The notes under the pieces were generated by a model. That model did no database searches and was not told the DNA's origin. It worked only from the letters and a program-made list of their open reading frames with translations. From Helopsaltes ochotensis (lineage: Eukaryota > Chordata > Aves > Passeriformes > Locustellidae): a stretch of DNA of 64,000 bases. This document shows positions 49,879-61,143 of this stretch, in pieces (positions within the stretch are counted from its first letter, which is position 1; each line of letters begins with the position of its first letter). Location: the NCBI GenBank assembly GCA_013400155.1, contig VXBM01001236.1:102563-166562 (forward strand), written 5' to 3'. A program made the position numbers and the translations under genes.

Positions 49879-50091
49879 CCCACTTCAACTTGTGGAGGGA
49901 GAACCTGTGGACAACTGTGGGCTTGGGAACCAGGAGGTCCTGTTCCATCCTAGCTGCCACTCTTTGCAGAAGCAGCAACAGCAAACTCCTCTTAGCAGTG
50001 GTACTTCTGAGTGGGACAGTCCGAGGACATCTTTACCAAACCCAGGGGATAGCACAAGTTCCTACCAAGAAATAGAAAATAGAACATCAAG
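49879..50091 (+). other. Candidate internal coding exon, unrecognised product
   Basis: These 213 nt lie between a pyrimidine-rich acceptor (TTTAATCTTTTCTCAG) and a donor (ACATCAAG|GTAAAATTG). One frame is open throughout, entering with one base and leaving with two (phase 2 to phase 2, 70 full codons). The peptide starts PLQLVEGEPVDNCGLGNQ, has a run LQKQQQQTPLSSG in the middle and ends with a Ser/Pro/Glu-rich, disorder-like part containing SEWDSPRTSLPNPGD and SYQEIENRTS. That composition is like a cytoplasmic linker. A second frame (49833-50075) is also open and more hydrophobic, which weakens the argument. The donor is not strong. I recognise no family. The entry phase matches the donor phase of the candidate exon at 8269-8362. 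Confidence 0.25.
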
Positions 50092-53000
50092 GTAAAATTG
50101 TTTTTTACAACAGATGATTCTAAAACTTAGTAATGATAATACCTATCGCTAGCTTTTCACAGGTGAGGAAGGAACTCTTACAAAGCTTAGTTAGATAGTG
50201 ATAAACATTTATTTTCTTGAGTATAGTTTTGAATTTTGAGAGCAAATGAATACTGGCCTCACTTAAAACATGTGTGCTCTTTCCATCTCCCTGTATCGTT
50301 GATAGGAAGTTTCCCAGCTACATGTGCTTTTTCACATTTGTCTGCTAAATGAGATATTAGTGTACAAAATGTAGCATGCAGAAGCATTCTTTGGATTGAT
50401 AGCATTTTCTTGGGGCACTTGAATCTGCAGAGCACCAGTTTTCATTCTTGATTTTTTTTCTGAATTTCAGAGCATACATGAAATTTCCAGGCAAATTGGT
50501 TCTATTTTATTGATACATTGAGGGAAAGAGGTTTTCACCAGTGATTTTTATGCAAAACAAAGCTAACTAGATATTTTTTTAACATGACAGTCTTGCAAAC
50601 GCTTTTCAAATTTATTTAGCCATATATTGGCAATTCTAAAGACAAAAATATATATTTGAGAAAAAGCAGAATGTGAAATCTAACATCTCTAAAACTTCAT
50701 TCTTCAAGTCTGAGGAATTTCAATGAGTTTTTTCCATTTTCTTTACATAATTTTTAATTATGTGTTTACACTTAAATTGAAGTATACTCAGAAAAGGAAA
50801 ACTGAGCTCCTATAACTGGATCTCACATGCTTCCCAAGGAGGAATGTCAATGTGTATTTGGGCTATCTTAGGATATAATATTATTCTGATATCAAAGTTT
50901 TGCCAAATTTTAAAGGACAGTCATATGGCAGATTTTCAAACATCTGTGAAACCACCCCAAGTAGCAAATACATCCATTTCATAGTATTTCCATACAACTT
51001 AGTGAAGCTGTAAGTACACATGGAAGGTATGAGATCGTTAAATACAGCAGGTACATACTCTGTGTTCTAGAAAAATAAGAGTCCACTAGGAGAAGTCCAT
51101 GTATATTTTACCTCCTAAAAGAGGTAAAGAAATATTTGAAGGTATATGAAATATTTAATCAACAAGACATATCAACATAATAAAAATGTAAGGACAATTT
51201 GTGATAAAAGTCAACAGTGCCTATAGTGTTTTAGTGTGCTGCCAGTGTATTTCAGCTTAATTTCTCTAAGAAAACACTGGAAATTTGCAATTTTAGAGGA
51301 GTATTTCTTAGTAATTCAGACAATGACTTGTTTAAATAGAGTTGACCTGCTTTTTTTCACTAAGAAGCTATTTAAAGGAAAAAGTAAAAGGTATTTTACT
51401 TAAAAATACATAATAACATTTTATATATATTATTGCTTTAAAAAATACTTCAAATATAAAGAAAAAAGTTTTAAAACCATGAAGCATTCCTCACTCAACC
51501 TTTGACTAACTATAAGAGAACCAAGTGGTAAGAACTTAACTACAAGAGAAAGTCTTTCTTCATATCTTATTTTCTGAAAAGAAGTCAATAGAACTATGAA
51601 ATTTTTCAATTTTTTCAGGAAACTTATATGCATTTCTTCCAGAAGAATGTACAATGTAGCAGTGACAGCTAACATGATGCAAGTGCTAGGTGACATTCTG
51701 ACAATAGGAAATCAATGGGATAATTGTCCAAATTTTCTTCACATGTTCAAGCTTCTGTTCTAATCCTATTTAAGTCAGTCTTGCCTCTCTAAAAGTCCTT
51801 TCATGTTGATGCTTTCCATGACTAGTGAGTCTGTTTTGAATTTTCATAAAGCATTATAAGGGCCACTTATGACAGTGTGGGGAAGATATGCTCCTTTTGA
51901 TACGATTTCAAAATAAATGTTCTAATTCTAATGAATAAAAAAAGACTGATGCCAGCTTCAAAATTGGCTTAGTTCATTGTTCTTGTAGAAGAAAATAAAG
52001 TAGATCAAGCTGAAATGAAGCTATTCTATATTAAATATTCTACTATTTAAGGAATATTTAAAGACAGAATCAGTATTGCATGGAGAGTTAGGTGATTTAC
52101 CAAATTGGTCTTTGGACTGACTTGGTGTTGATTTCAGGTTTCTCATGCAAAGACTATACACCCACACTGAAATTAATTCAGTTTTATCATAATGCTAATA
52201 ATGTCCAGATAGAATCTTCTACTAGTCTCTACCATGAATTAAATAACAAACATTAATAAACTGAAATGAATGGAAATTCTTCATATGTTTCTATGTCAGT
52301 GAGTTTTTGGAATGCAAAACAGTTTCAGTGGAGTTATACAAGAGAAGACCATGGACCATTAAGTTTTGGAATTTCCTGACCTGTGTGGTTGATTGAGCAA
52401 CCTCAATGCTACATTTGACTGTAGACTTTGCATTTGACTGTGTATATATTTTATACACTTTCAAATATTTTAATATAACCTATGTGGGGTATTTTCATTT
52501 CTGAAATAGCTGGAAGGCATGACCTTTATTCAGCAGGGGAAAGTTCATAGAGAATGTGTAGAGTGTATATCTAGTTTGCCAAAGTATATTTGACTGAAAT
52601 TTTCAGCACGGTTTCTTAAAGGATTTTCTTCTGGCATTCACTTTGCATGTAAGACATGTCTTGCTTCCCATTGTATAAAAGAAAAACAAGTCTTTGTCAA
52701 CCACAAGTTTTAAACTTCAGCTCTGGTACTATTGCATGCTTGTGTGGGGCCTCCTAGGTAAGTGCAAAGTTAGGCTGAAGCCCACGGGGTTTGGGCAACC
52801 CACCAGCAAGCACAGCTTAAATATCTCAGTCTGCCCCTTCATGTGTGACATGGTTATGGTCTCTGCCTCATAACCTTGCCAGTCTAACTGTACATGCCTG
52901 CTGTTCTGCTGGCCTCGGGTTAAATTTAAGAGGAAGAGGCATCATGTTTGTGAGTGTACAGACATATTTAGCAGTTGGCCTAAGGTCAAGCCTTTGAAAC

Positions 53001-55476
53001 AATGTGTTGGAGGTAGAAATAAGGTTCAAAACTCACAAAGAGGACACTAAAAAACCCCAAACTCACAGTCCAGAGACTGCAAGACCGGTGACTAAACAGA
53101 AAATATAGCTCAGGTTTCAAGTTGCTTCTAGGAGTTGCACCCTCCTATAGCAGCACTGACTGTTTTTGTGACAACCAGGAGTCAATGTTAGCTTTGAGCC
53201 CTGGCCCTCAACTCTTCTTTCAACTCTACTTGCCTTATGTTTATTCATTTGATGAAACGCTTTGACATGTACTGTTTTTCAGTACCCACTTGGGAAAACA
53301 TAATTGATTTAGTTTTTTTTTTAATCCAGCAAACTTATCATCTTGACTCTGCTGAGAACTGTTTTTGCATTTTATTTACTTCTCAGATGTTAGGTTTTTG
53401 AGTCTGCGAACAGAGACTGCAGAGAAAAGCATCTTGTTTAATATAAAGCTTAAGTTCCTGGTTTACCAAGTCCAGCCTCCCTTACAGTTATAACAGATGA
53501 ATGTGAGCCCTTTCACTCTCTGCTCCTTTTGCATGTGTAAAGTGCATTATACTCAGCAAAATATGACATATTGGTGAGCAATTTAGATAACAATCTTGAG
53601 ATCTGATTGCATCGAATTTGCATAATCTAAACAAAAAAAAGCAAAGAAAGGAAACCTTGCAGAACGTCACTCAGGGAATAAAAAATGTCTTCCCCGTTGG
53701 CATGGGATGAAAGAGCCATAGTAGATGAATCAAGCCACTGGACATACATGATTTTGCCAGCTTCATCCAACAAATAAATCAGCAGCCTCTTGTTGGATCA
53801 GCATCCAGTCAGGGTGGAACAGAAAGGAAAAAGGGCTTTTGAGGAATGCTAAGGACATGGACTATAAGACATTCCTTAGCAGCTTTAAACAACTTAGCCT
53901 AAGGCTCAGAAGCACTTTGGCCATAGCAGCTAAAGAACTTTGTTTGGGCTAATTATTGAATATTTATTTTATTTCTTCATGTTTCCATTTTACAGCCTTT
54001 TGTTGCCCATGTTGTGCTCTGTGCTGCTATACCTGTGCTTCTGGGACTATATTAACTAGGAATCTTGAAGACAACTACACGTCCTGCAGTGTAGATGTCC
54101 CTCAGCAGCATGAAGGAGGGGTTTATGTCATTCACTTAGGGCTGGGCAAAGCACTTGCTCATAATGTTGTTTAAGGAATGGCATACAACTGGCCTGATCC
54201 AGGAGGTGCCCTGTTGCACTGAATTACCAGTTGAGATAGAAGGGGTTTTATTTCTTTTTTTCCTAGGTGCATCTTGATTCAGTGTTGCTAAAGAATAAAA
54301 TCATAGCTTACTCTGTGCAATCCCAATGAATGTCTTTTCTTTGAGAAAGATGGTTTGGAAATTATTGAATCTCACCAAAAAGAATGATGATTTTTTTTTC
54401 ACTCAGTTGTAGTCCAAAATGAAGAATTTCCTGGCGTCCTCAGGTGAATGTCTCTGAGCAGCTTGACTAACATGAGTTCCAGTAGGCTGGGGAAGTGCAG
54501 AGAAAATAAACCTTTAGGGAAAAATTTAGAACTGCTATTTTGCCACTGTCTGTCTCTGATTTCTACAGATGCTGGAATAATTAGGTGGCTAGGAGAGGTG
54601 TTTCATTGTAAGGTACTCCAGAAAACTGCTTTTAATATGAAAAAGTTCTTGCAGTTTCTTTTTGCAAAGCAAAATTCTTCAAGGAAAAATCATATTCTAC
54701 CCTGGGAAAATTACTTAGGGAAGGATGCAGCAAAAATGTGTTTTGCTCACAGCAAAATTTGTAAACTTGGAGTGGATGAGAATAACAGATTTCTGTGCCT
54801 TTTGAAAATGGCAAAAAGCCAGGTTTTTCTGCCTGACTTTATTTTAACATTTATGCAGTTGTATAGAGCATAGTTACGTTTACTTTGGGAGAGGTACACA
54901 CTGGCATGAAGTTTCCTGAAAGTGGGTAAAACTACAGAATGAAGTACATCATGGATCGAATTTTTCCTGTACTAATTTATTTCACTTAGGTAAGCTAAGT
55001 GCCACTTCAGTGCCAGAGAGTGGAGATTAAGCCAGAAGGTTTTAGCATGGCTGAAACGTGATGTCATGAGAGACTTTTTGACTCTGTTAATTACTTTGAA
55101 AGTGCTAAAAAAAAATTAGTGGTGCAAGGATTTCAAACCAAGGCAAAACATGTAGTTGCATATAACCTTGCCTGAAGTTTATTTTCAGGGAAGAAAGTCC
55201 TCAAATAAAATTAATTAGGAAACTGACATATCTTAAAAATCAAAGTTAGATTCCTCATAGAAAAATTAAGGAATTAATGCAATTAATTTCTCCTTCCCAA
55301 CATTAAAGAAACAGTGAAAATGAAGATTGATAGTATTCCATGAAAAATGGAGAGGGAGTGTATGAATATTTAGTTTTTTCTCTTTACCGATCTTAAAAAA
55401 TGCAATGTAAATAATTCTCAAGTATTTATTTTTAAATGGCTAAGCTTAAAGGAAGGTCAATGTACTGAGCGCACAT
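50092..55476. other. Unique AT-rich noncoding sequence
   Basis: About 5.4 kb with no recognised transposon. A plus-strand frame of 141 codons (54448-54873) is long for AT-rich DNA but has no known domain and about one such frame is expected by chance. 52735-53190 is somewhat GC-richer and contains CTCCTAG|GTAAGTGC near 52754, a strong isolated donor-like word. Confidence 0.5.
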
Positions 55477-55511
55477 TAATGCATGTTTAATGCATGTAAT
55501 GCATGTAATGC
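55477..55511. repeat. Tandem TAATGCATG array
   Basis: Four copies of an 8-10 bp unit: TAATGCATGT, TTAATGCATG, TAATGCATG, TAATGCA. Each unit joins a homeodomain core (TAAT) to an ATGCAT palindrome, a half-and-half arrangement like POU-domain targets. It could be a plain minisatellite. Confidence 0.8.
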
Positions 55512-55779
55512 AGCTCCTCTGAATTTGCTGTGCTTCACTGAAAGGTAAGCGGAGTTGAGCGGAATCTGTTTTAACCTTTGTACTGCAAAATTATTTTGAG
55601 GAGCTGTGCAATTTTGCGGTGCCACCTGTTTGAGCTACTAGATAATCAAATTATTAGATATTTAATATCAAAGAGATGTGACATCTAAAGCCTGATAAAA
55701 TTACTCTAAAATTTTGACACTAAACTACATCTGTAAACTTGGCAAATCCTGCAATATGTCTGTTGCTGTGCTATGTGAA
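55512..55779. other. Unique noncoding sequence
   Basis: Nothing recognised. Confidence 0.5.
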
Positions 55780-56240
55780 TTCCAGCTTCTCATGAGCTCC
55801 TCCATCCCTCATATACATACCCGTGCTTGCCCAAGGGGAATGTGAGACCCAGTGTGGGACTTACAGGAGCTGTGAATTGCCTAATTCTAGGGTAGCCCTT
55901 AGAAGATGCTGAGGGCAGACACACGGGCAGAGCATCCATGTCAGCTGGTTGCTGCCTGCAGCAGTGAGGGCAGTGAGGCAGCAGAGCTGTGTCAGCAGCG
56001 CATCTCGGGATGGAGATGATGGAGAGCAGATGGAGCCCAGGATCCCGGGACAGGGAGGTGGTGGCAGTGCAAAGCTTCCCTGGGCCTTTGCCAGCACTGC
56101 AGCTGATCCTTAGGTGGCTGCCCCACACGGGCAGGCACGCAGATGGGTTGGGCGTGGGTCTGCTACACAAACTCCATAAACTCCACGGAATGTTTCTCCT
56201 GGGAGATACAGGGATATATTGCAAGGGCTAACTGCTCGAG
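55780..56240. other. GC-rich patch with open frames on both strands
   Basis: GC content is clearly above the flanks, with scattered CpG (GCGCATCTCGGGATGG, GATCCCGGGACAGGG, GGGCGTGGG). A 144-codon minus-strand frame (55790-56224), the longest in the window, overlaps a plus-strand frame (55989-56231). The minus peptide is Cys/Pro/Ser-rich without a recognisable domain. The patch may be a weak CpG cluster, a decayed gene-conversion hot spot or a short noncoding-RNA exon. No coding call is justified. Confidence 0.4.
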
Positions 56241-56379
56241 GACTGCTCTCGGATTTTTTTTTTGTTGCTGAATCTGTTTCTCAAATAGTTAAGCACAGTG
56301 AATGGTAGCATCAATGCCTGCAAAACTTCTGTAGAAACTTCCAGCAACCCAGTGTTTTGACAGTTGCAGCTTATAATAT
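56241..56379. other. Unique noncoding sequence
   Basis: Nothing recognised. Confidence 0.5.
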
Positions 56380-56409
56380 ATAAACATAACATAAACATAA
56401 CATAAACAT
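56380..56409. repeat. 11-bp tandem repeat, 2.7 copies
   Basis: ATAAACATAAC at 56380-56390 and 56391-56401, then ATAAACAT to 56409, with no mismatch. Each unit contains a forkhead-like core (ATAAACA). Confidence 0.95.
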
Positions 56410-57941
56410 TTCAGAACAGATCGTCGCTTGGAGTAAGAACATTGTGACTGTTATTTTGATATTGTAGACTTAGGGACATTTATAATGCTGATAAAAGTTT
56501 AGGAATGTCAGCATCTAACTTAAGTAATTGTATTTAATTAATTAATATTTTGAGAAAAAATTGGTTCAGATTTTAGGTGCAAAAGCTTATTTTTTTTGTT
56601 CCTCACTCAAACCAGGTTCAGAAATGATGCAGTATTTGCTGTCCTATCCCTCTTTTTTTTATTTTTTTTATTGCACACAGCTGGAATTAAACAGGAAAAA
56701 TAATTTGTGCTATGTGTCCATCTCAGAGATCACGGATATAGAATTAGGTAATTTAGATTTTTTTTCATAGCCAGGTAAAACTAGTGAAATGAAACACCCA
56801 ACTCACAGCTAACGGTAATTTTTCACAGTGTGTTAATTACCACCAAAAATCTTTCAGAATCTGTGGAGGTTTTTGTGATGTCCTTGTCAGATTGCAATTT
56901 TATCTACCCCCATCTCTCTGGTGAATTTAAGGACTACTTCTCAACAACAAAATAGAGGCTCTTCTCTTGCCCATCTATGTCTAAGCACTGCCACCATCCT
57001 TCACCTGTAAAGGGACAGTTTTTTGAAGTTTTATCTGATTTAAAACAAGGACCAGATTGACGTTACCGTTTCCCACTGAATGCCCTAATAACACTGGTGT
57101 GGAATAAAAATTCATAACTACCTCTGTGTTTACTGTACAAAGTCTGGATCTGATAGGTGTGATCAAAGACTGAGGATCTGGGTTAGACGTGTTAGCTGAG
57201 CAAAACCGAGGACTTAGCTGAAAACTGTGTCTACTCAGAGCTTAATGCTGCAAGGACTGATGTAGTTTTCAGTGTGCTTGAAGATTGAAGGTGCTGAAGT
57301 ACTGTGCTATCCGCCTTGCTGACAGTCTAATAAATAGGTGCCTGATTCCTATTTTGAACTTTCAGACTTTATAGATTCAATAGTCACTTATTTTAGTGGA
57401 TTTCTCATAGTAATACAACGTGTTGTATGTGTGAGATGTAGCACATATGGGTGTTTCTCTTCTTAATTTAAAGTGTGTCACAGCTGCCCCTAGTTCTGCC
57501 TAAAAGCTTCATTTATTATTTAGTTGCCAAAAATAATCTTATGCTCCTTAAATCAAGAGTTTCAGCTGCTTCATATCTCTGTTGACTTTTTGAAACAACC
57601 AGCTTTGCCTAGACAATTTCTGCCTACAAGCACTCTTTTCAACATGAGGTTATATAGTAAGCTGAAAATATTAAATCATAGAGTAAGAATTTTAATGGGA
57701 TTCGCTGACATGAGGTTCTAAATAATAATTCATTTTTCAATGCTGGTTGAGGGGTCATCCATGTGCATGAATTCACTTTTGAAAAGCAAACACATTAAAG
57801 TGAAGAGCAAGAATCAGCTAACTAGTACAGTGTAGTCTGTGTTGTTTGGTCTAGAAATGAAAGAACCAAGGAGAAGTGTAGATAGTGCCTCTGCTCAGTA
57901 GTCTGAATAAAATATCCCCTTTATTTCTTACACTCTTACAG
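56410..57941. other. Unique AT-rich noncoding sequence
   Basis: T-rich run at 56652-56671. Nothing else recognised. Confidence 0.55.
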
Positions 57942-58145
57942 TCTTGTGTCCCCTGCAAGAAATGCCAAAAGGAATCCTTTTGTTTGGCATATGCCTTATT
58001 ACGAGTGTCCAGAGGCTGTACCAGTGAAAAAGCATGAATTGGTAGTACTTCACAGTTCAGGCAGCAGAATTAAACAGGTCAGCCATGCTCAAACCAAAGA
58101 TGTTTTCACCCTCCAGCTGCTTTCAAACACAAAACAGTTCTGCAG
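57942..58145 (+). other. Candidate coding exon, unrecognised product
   Basis: A very strong acceptor (CCTTTATTTCTTACACTCTT then ACAG) opens a 204-nt stretch with one frame free of stops, ending at CTGCAG|GTATTT. It enters with one base and leaves with two, i.e. phase 2 on both sides. The peptide includes SPARNAKRNPFVWHMPYY, ECPEAVPVKKHELVVLHSS and TKDVFTLQLLSNTKQFC. No domain is recognised. The open frame continues past the proposed donor to about 58243, so the donor choice is uncertain, and the 3' part overlaps a promoter-like cassette. It may simply be a regulatory element with a chance frame. Confidence 0.2.
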
Positions 58146-58159
58146 GTATTTCTTGAATC

Positions 58160-58232
58160 AAATGGCGGGAGCCATTTTGCAATGTGAAAAGGGTATAAAT
58201 AGCAGCTGCTGGTTTAGGAACATTATTTGCAG
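58160..58232 (+). promoter_or_regulatory. TATA-box promoter-like cassette with upstream dyad
   Basis: A dyad AAATGGC-GGGA-GCCATTT (58160-58177) presents two opposed AAATGGC words like YY1 cores. It is followed 16 bp later by a full TATAAATAG (58194-58202). CAGCTG E-box lies at 58203-58208. A TATA at 58194 would place initiation near 58222-58228. Order and spacing fit a focused core promoter on the plus strand, but no transcript can be shown. Confidence 0.3.
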
Positions 58233-59274
58233 CTTAGAGAACTGACATCCCTGGTTTTTGATCCCCTAATTAGACAGAATTTGAAAATGTTGTGTTTAAT
58301 TTGCAATTGACTTTAAAATCACAGAGTGTGTGTTTCAGAATGACATTAAACAGCTTTTTAACACCCTGCAGAGCTTAGTGTTCCTAAATTGGTCCCCAGT
58401 GATAACTTTGGAAGTGCAATAGGTTATAGAAGTTCACAGGGCACAACCTAGTCACTGCTTTATTCTGCTTTGAGAAATCCTCAGGTGGAGGCATGTGGGC
58501 AGCCCAGGACCTCACTCACTGTGGGCTACAGGAGGACAAGAGACGGATCACATGCAAGGGAGATCTTTTATGCGGGATGACGTGGAGAAAATGGTTGAAA
58601 ATCGTGTATTAACAGGAGGTGTTTCATTATGCAAAACTGTTCTGTAGTGACAAGAGTGGTAGCAAAGAGTGGTAGCAAATTGTCGTGGTTGTTTACCCAC
58701 AACCTCAAAAAGACCTCACATAAAGAATGAAACATGGTGCCAATGTCTAAAACTAATTCCAGAGAGTTTTGATTAATTATCTGATTTTTGTACTAGGAAA
58801 TCTGGTGTAAACAAAAATAAAACTGCAAATGAGTACATACACCAATTCAGTGGGAAGGAGACATGACCGCTTTTGAAAAATTAAATATCTCCCCATAAAT
58901 CCATTTGGGTTCTTTGAAGCAATAAAGGATCATGTGGGTAGGGTTGCCCCGGTTGATATTGTGTACAAAGATTAAAAAATCCTAACTTTTTCCGCAGTCC
59001 TTAACAAAATTTCTAAATGAAATAAAGCTATCATGGGATGAATATTATCAAAAAAGTTAAGAAGTATAAGTAATAATTTTTTAGAATGGTATGGGATTAG
59101 AGTTTGAATGTCACAGAAACTTGTTCCAGAAATTGTGCTACTTAAGTTATTACTAAATAGTGTGGGAAAGGGATGAAGTATGACTTGACAAGGACTGACA
59201 ATGGTACAAAATTTTTCAGAGTTATAAGAAAAAAAAAAAAAGGTGTCTAAAGATCTCCAGGATTATCTGATAAT
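58233..59274. other. Unique noncoding sequence
   Basis: A 13-bp tandem duplication AGAGTGGTAGCAA lies at 58653-58665 and 58666-58678. An A13 run lies near 59229. No gene is recognised. Confidence 0.5.
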
Positions 59275-59565
59275 GCTGAATGGCTGGGCAGACAAAATTC
59301 ATGTTGATAGATGCAAAGTAATGCACGTAGGGAATATAGCATATATGCAGTTTGGTGGGCTTTAAGTTAGACTCAAGAGGTCCCTAAACTGCTGACAGAA
59401 GCTGGGAGGTTTAGCAGGGAATATCATGGTGTGTCTGCACTATATTTTACATGTTCTCCCTAAACATCTGCTGCTGGCCACTGTCAGAGGGGCAGGGAAC
59501 TGAGGCAGAGAACTGAGCTAGATGAACCTTTAGTCTGACTTAGTGCAGCTGTTCTTATATTCTGG
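59275..59565 (+). mobile_element. Old CR1 LINE copy, sense, with reverse-transcriptase tail
   Basis: The 5' part can be read from 59276 as LNGWADKIHVDRCKVMHVG. This matches the conserved C-terminal CR1 reverse-transcriptase segment (W-x-x-K-x-x-V-x-K-C-K-V-M-H). The 3' part, CTGCTGGCCACTGTCAGAGG, CTAGATGAACCTTTAGTCTG and GCTGTTCTTATATTCTGG, is the old CR1 3' untranslated end with its TTCTTATRTTCT tail. In full-length elements these parts are further apart, so an internal deletion is likely. The frame breaks soon after and the copy is dead. It is oriented opposite to the other CR1 pieces in the window. Confidence 0.9.
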
Positions 59566-61067
59566 AAAGTGCAAGGGAAAGAAAGGAAATGTGATTTTTA
59601 ATTTTTTAACAGTTGAGATTGCAGCTAAAATTGACTGGAATTTAGTAAAACAAGGGGAAGTCACTTTTTTAGCTCAAGGTCTTTCTCTGCTGGATTTCTA
59701 AGGTCTGCAGCAGAAGCTTCCATTGCAAAGGTATCTCAGGAAAAGGTCATAATCTTTCCTAATTGAAGAGCAGCCTAAAGATTAGGGTTGCCTCTATAAC
59801 ATAATGCTGTTTATCTTGCCTTAAATATTAGTTCTCAAACAGTTAAGACTGACTTTTTTTTTTCCTTAATGAAGGTAAACCTGTATTGACTGACCAGATA
59901 AAAAAAGCTGTAAGAGCTAAATGGGTAGACCTGTTATAGAGTTGGGAAGATAATGTATAGAAGTGTGCTCTCTGGCTATTTCAGACACTGCCATGAAGAC
60001 TGCACTACGGGCCAGAAACCTTACTGGGCTCTTTCTTTATATGCTGTGGACGTGAAATATAACAAACCTCTTGATCTTAAAGGGCTTCTCTGAATTTCTA
60101 TACTCTTGATTAGGCTGCTCTGTGTGACATGGAGTAGGTTGATGGATAAAGACTCAGAAATGCACAGTCTGCCTTTGAGGTTCTTAGACAACCTATTTGC
60201 TGAGCTCTGTTCAGTTAGGTGGAATGATAAAACTTTATGGTATTAACTGTCTGATAATTTGCTGTGACATCCTTCTTCCTAATGATGATTACATCTTTAT
60301 TTAATGAAGAGGAATAGCCATCTTTCAGAGAAATCTAAACTGCAAAAAATGCTTATACAAGTGCCCTTAGTTCACAAAAAGGCCTTTTTCTTCTTTAAAT
60401 CCTATAAAATATATAACTGGAGTGGTTTTGCTCTTTATATTTGCAGTGAAATCCAAAAGACTGAGGCATTAATTCTGTCAGTTGGATAAAACCTTTTTTC
60501 TTCCCCCAGAAGCTTTATGTTTTGCAAGAAAACTCAATTAGCCGAGTATGCATAATTGTGGGCATGGCATGTATTTTTTCCTTGGTGGGTCAGATAAAAG
60601 GATTTAGCAAGAACTATGTCATGGCAATGCAGATCTTATTTACCTGGAGAAAGCCTTCTGCTCTCTTGACAGCTCGGTAAGACTGTCAGCCAGGGGCGAA
60701 GAATCCTAACTTGTACTCTAATTTGGTTGAAACTTGAATGCATGGGAGAGGGCAGCTATTCCCTCTAGCCAAACAGAAATGAGTCAATATGTTGATAGCT
60801 TGAATGAATAAGCAACTTTTAACGAAAAAGTGTTAACATAAGACTCAAATTACCATTCCCACTTCTACCTTTTACAAACCTGAAACTCCACTTCTCACAG
60901 GAGTGTTGCATCTGTGTGGAGTTGTGTGTACTTGTAAGGGAACTCTGTCATCTACTTACATTTTCCTTATAGTCTTGTATTATACATATTCTGAAATCCT
61001 TTAGTAACATATGCAGCACAAGCAGAAATTGCAAGCAAAGATAAGCACAGTGCTTCTCACTCTTGGA
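59566..61067. other. Unique noncoding sequence
   Basis: Nothing recognised on either strand. Confidence 0.5.
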
Positions 61068-61143
61068 TGAACACTGGACTGGGAATCAGGTATTGGCTAG
61101 CTGTTTGTCCATATGCTTAGCCCTAAATTTCTCTGCTTGCCTG
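61068..61143 (+). repeat. Probable MIR SINE relic
   Basis: GAACACTGGACTGGGAATCAGG, quoted here as CACTGGACTGGGAATCAGG, matches the MIR segment ACTGGACTGGGAGTCAGG. After a gap, GGCTAGCTGTTTGTCC and TTAGCCCTAAATTTCTCTGC follow the MIR order CTAGCTGTGTGACC, TTAACCTCTCTG. The middle is deleted. Ends are approximate and the match is from memory. Confidence 0.6.

Noticed and set aside
52735..53190. Possible solo LTR beginning TGTGGGGCC
   Set aside because: No matching TG...CA ends with target duplication, no poly(A) signal in the expected place and no retroviral sequence nearby.
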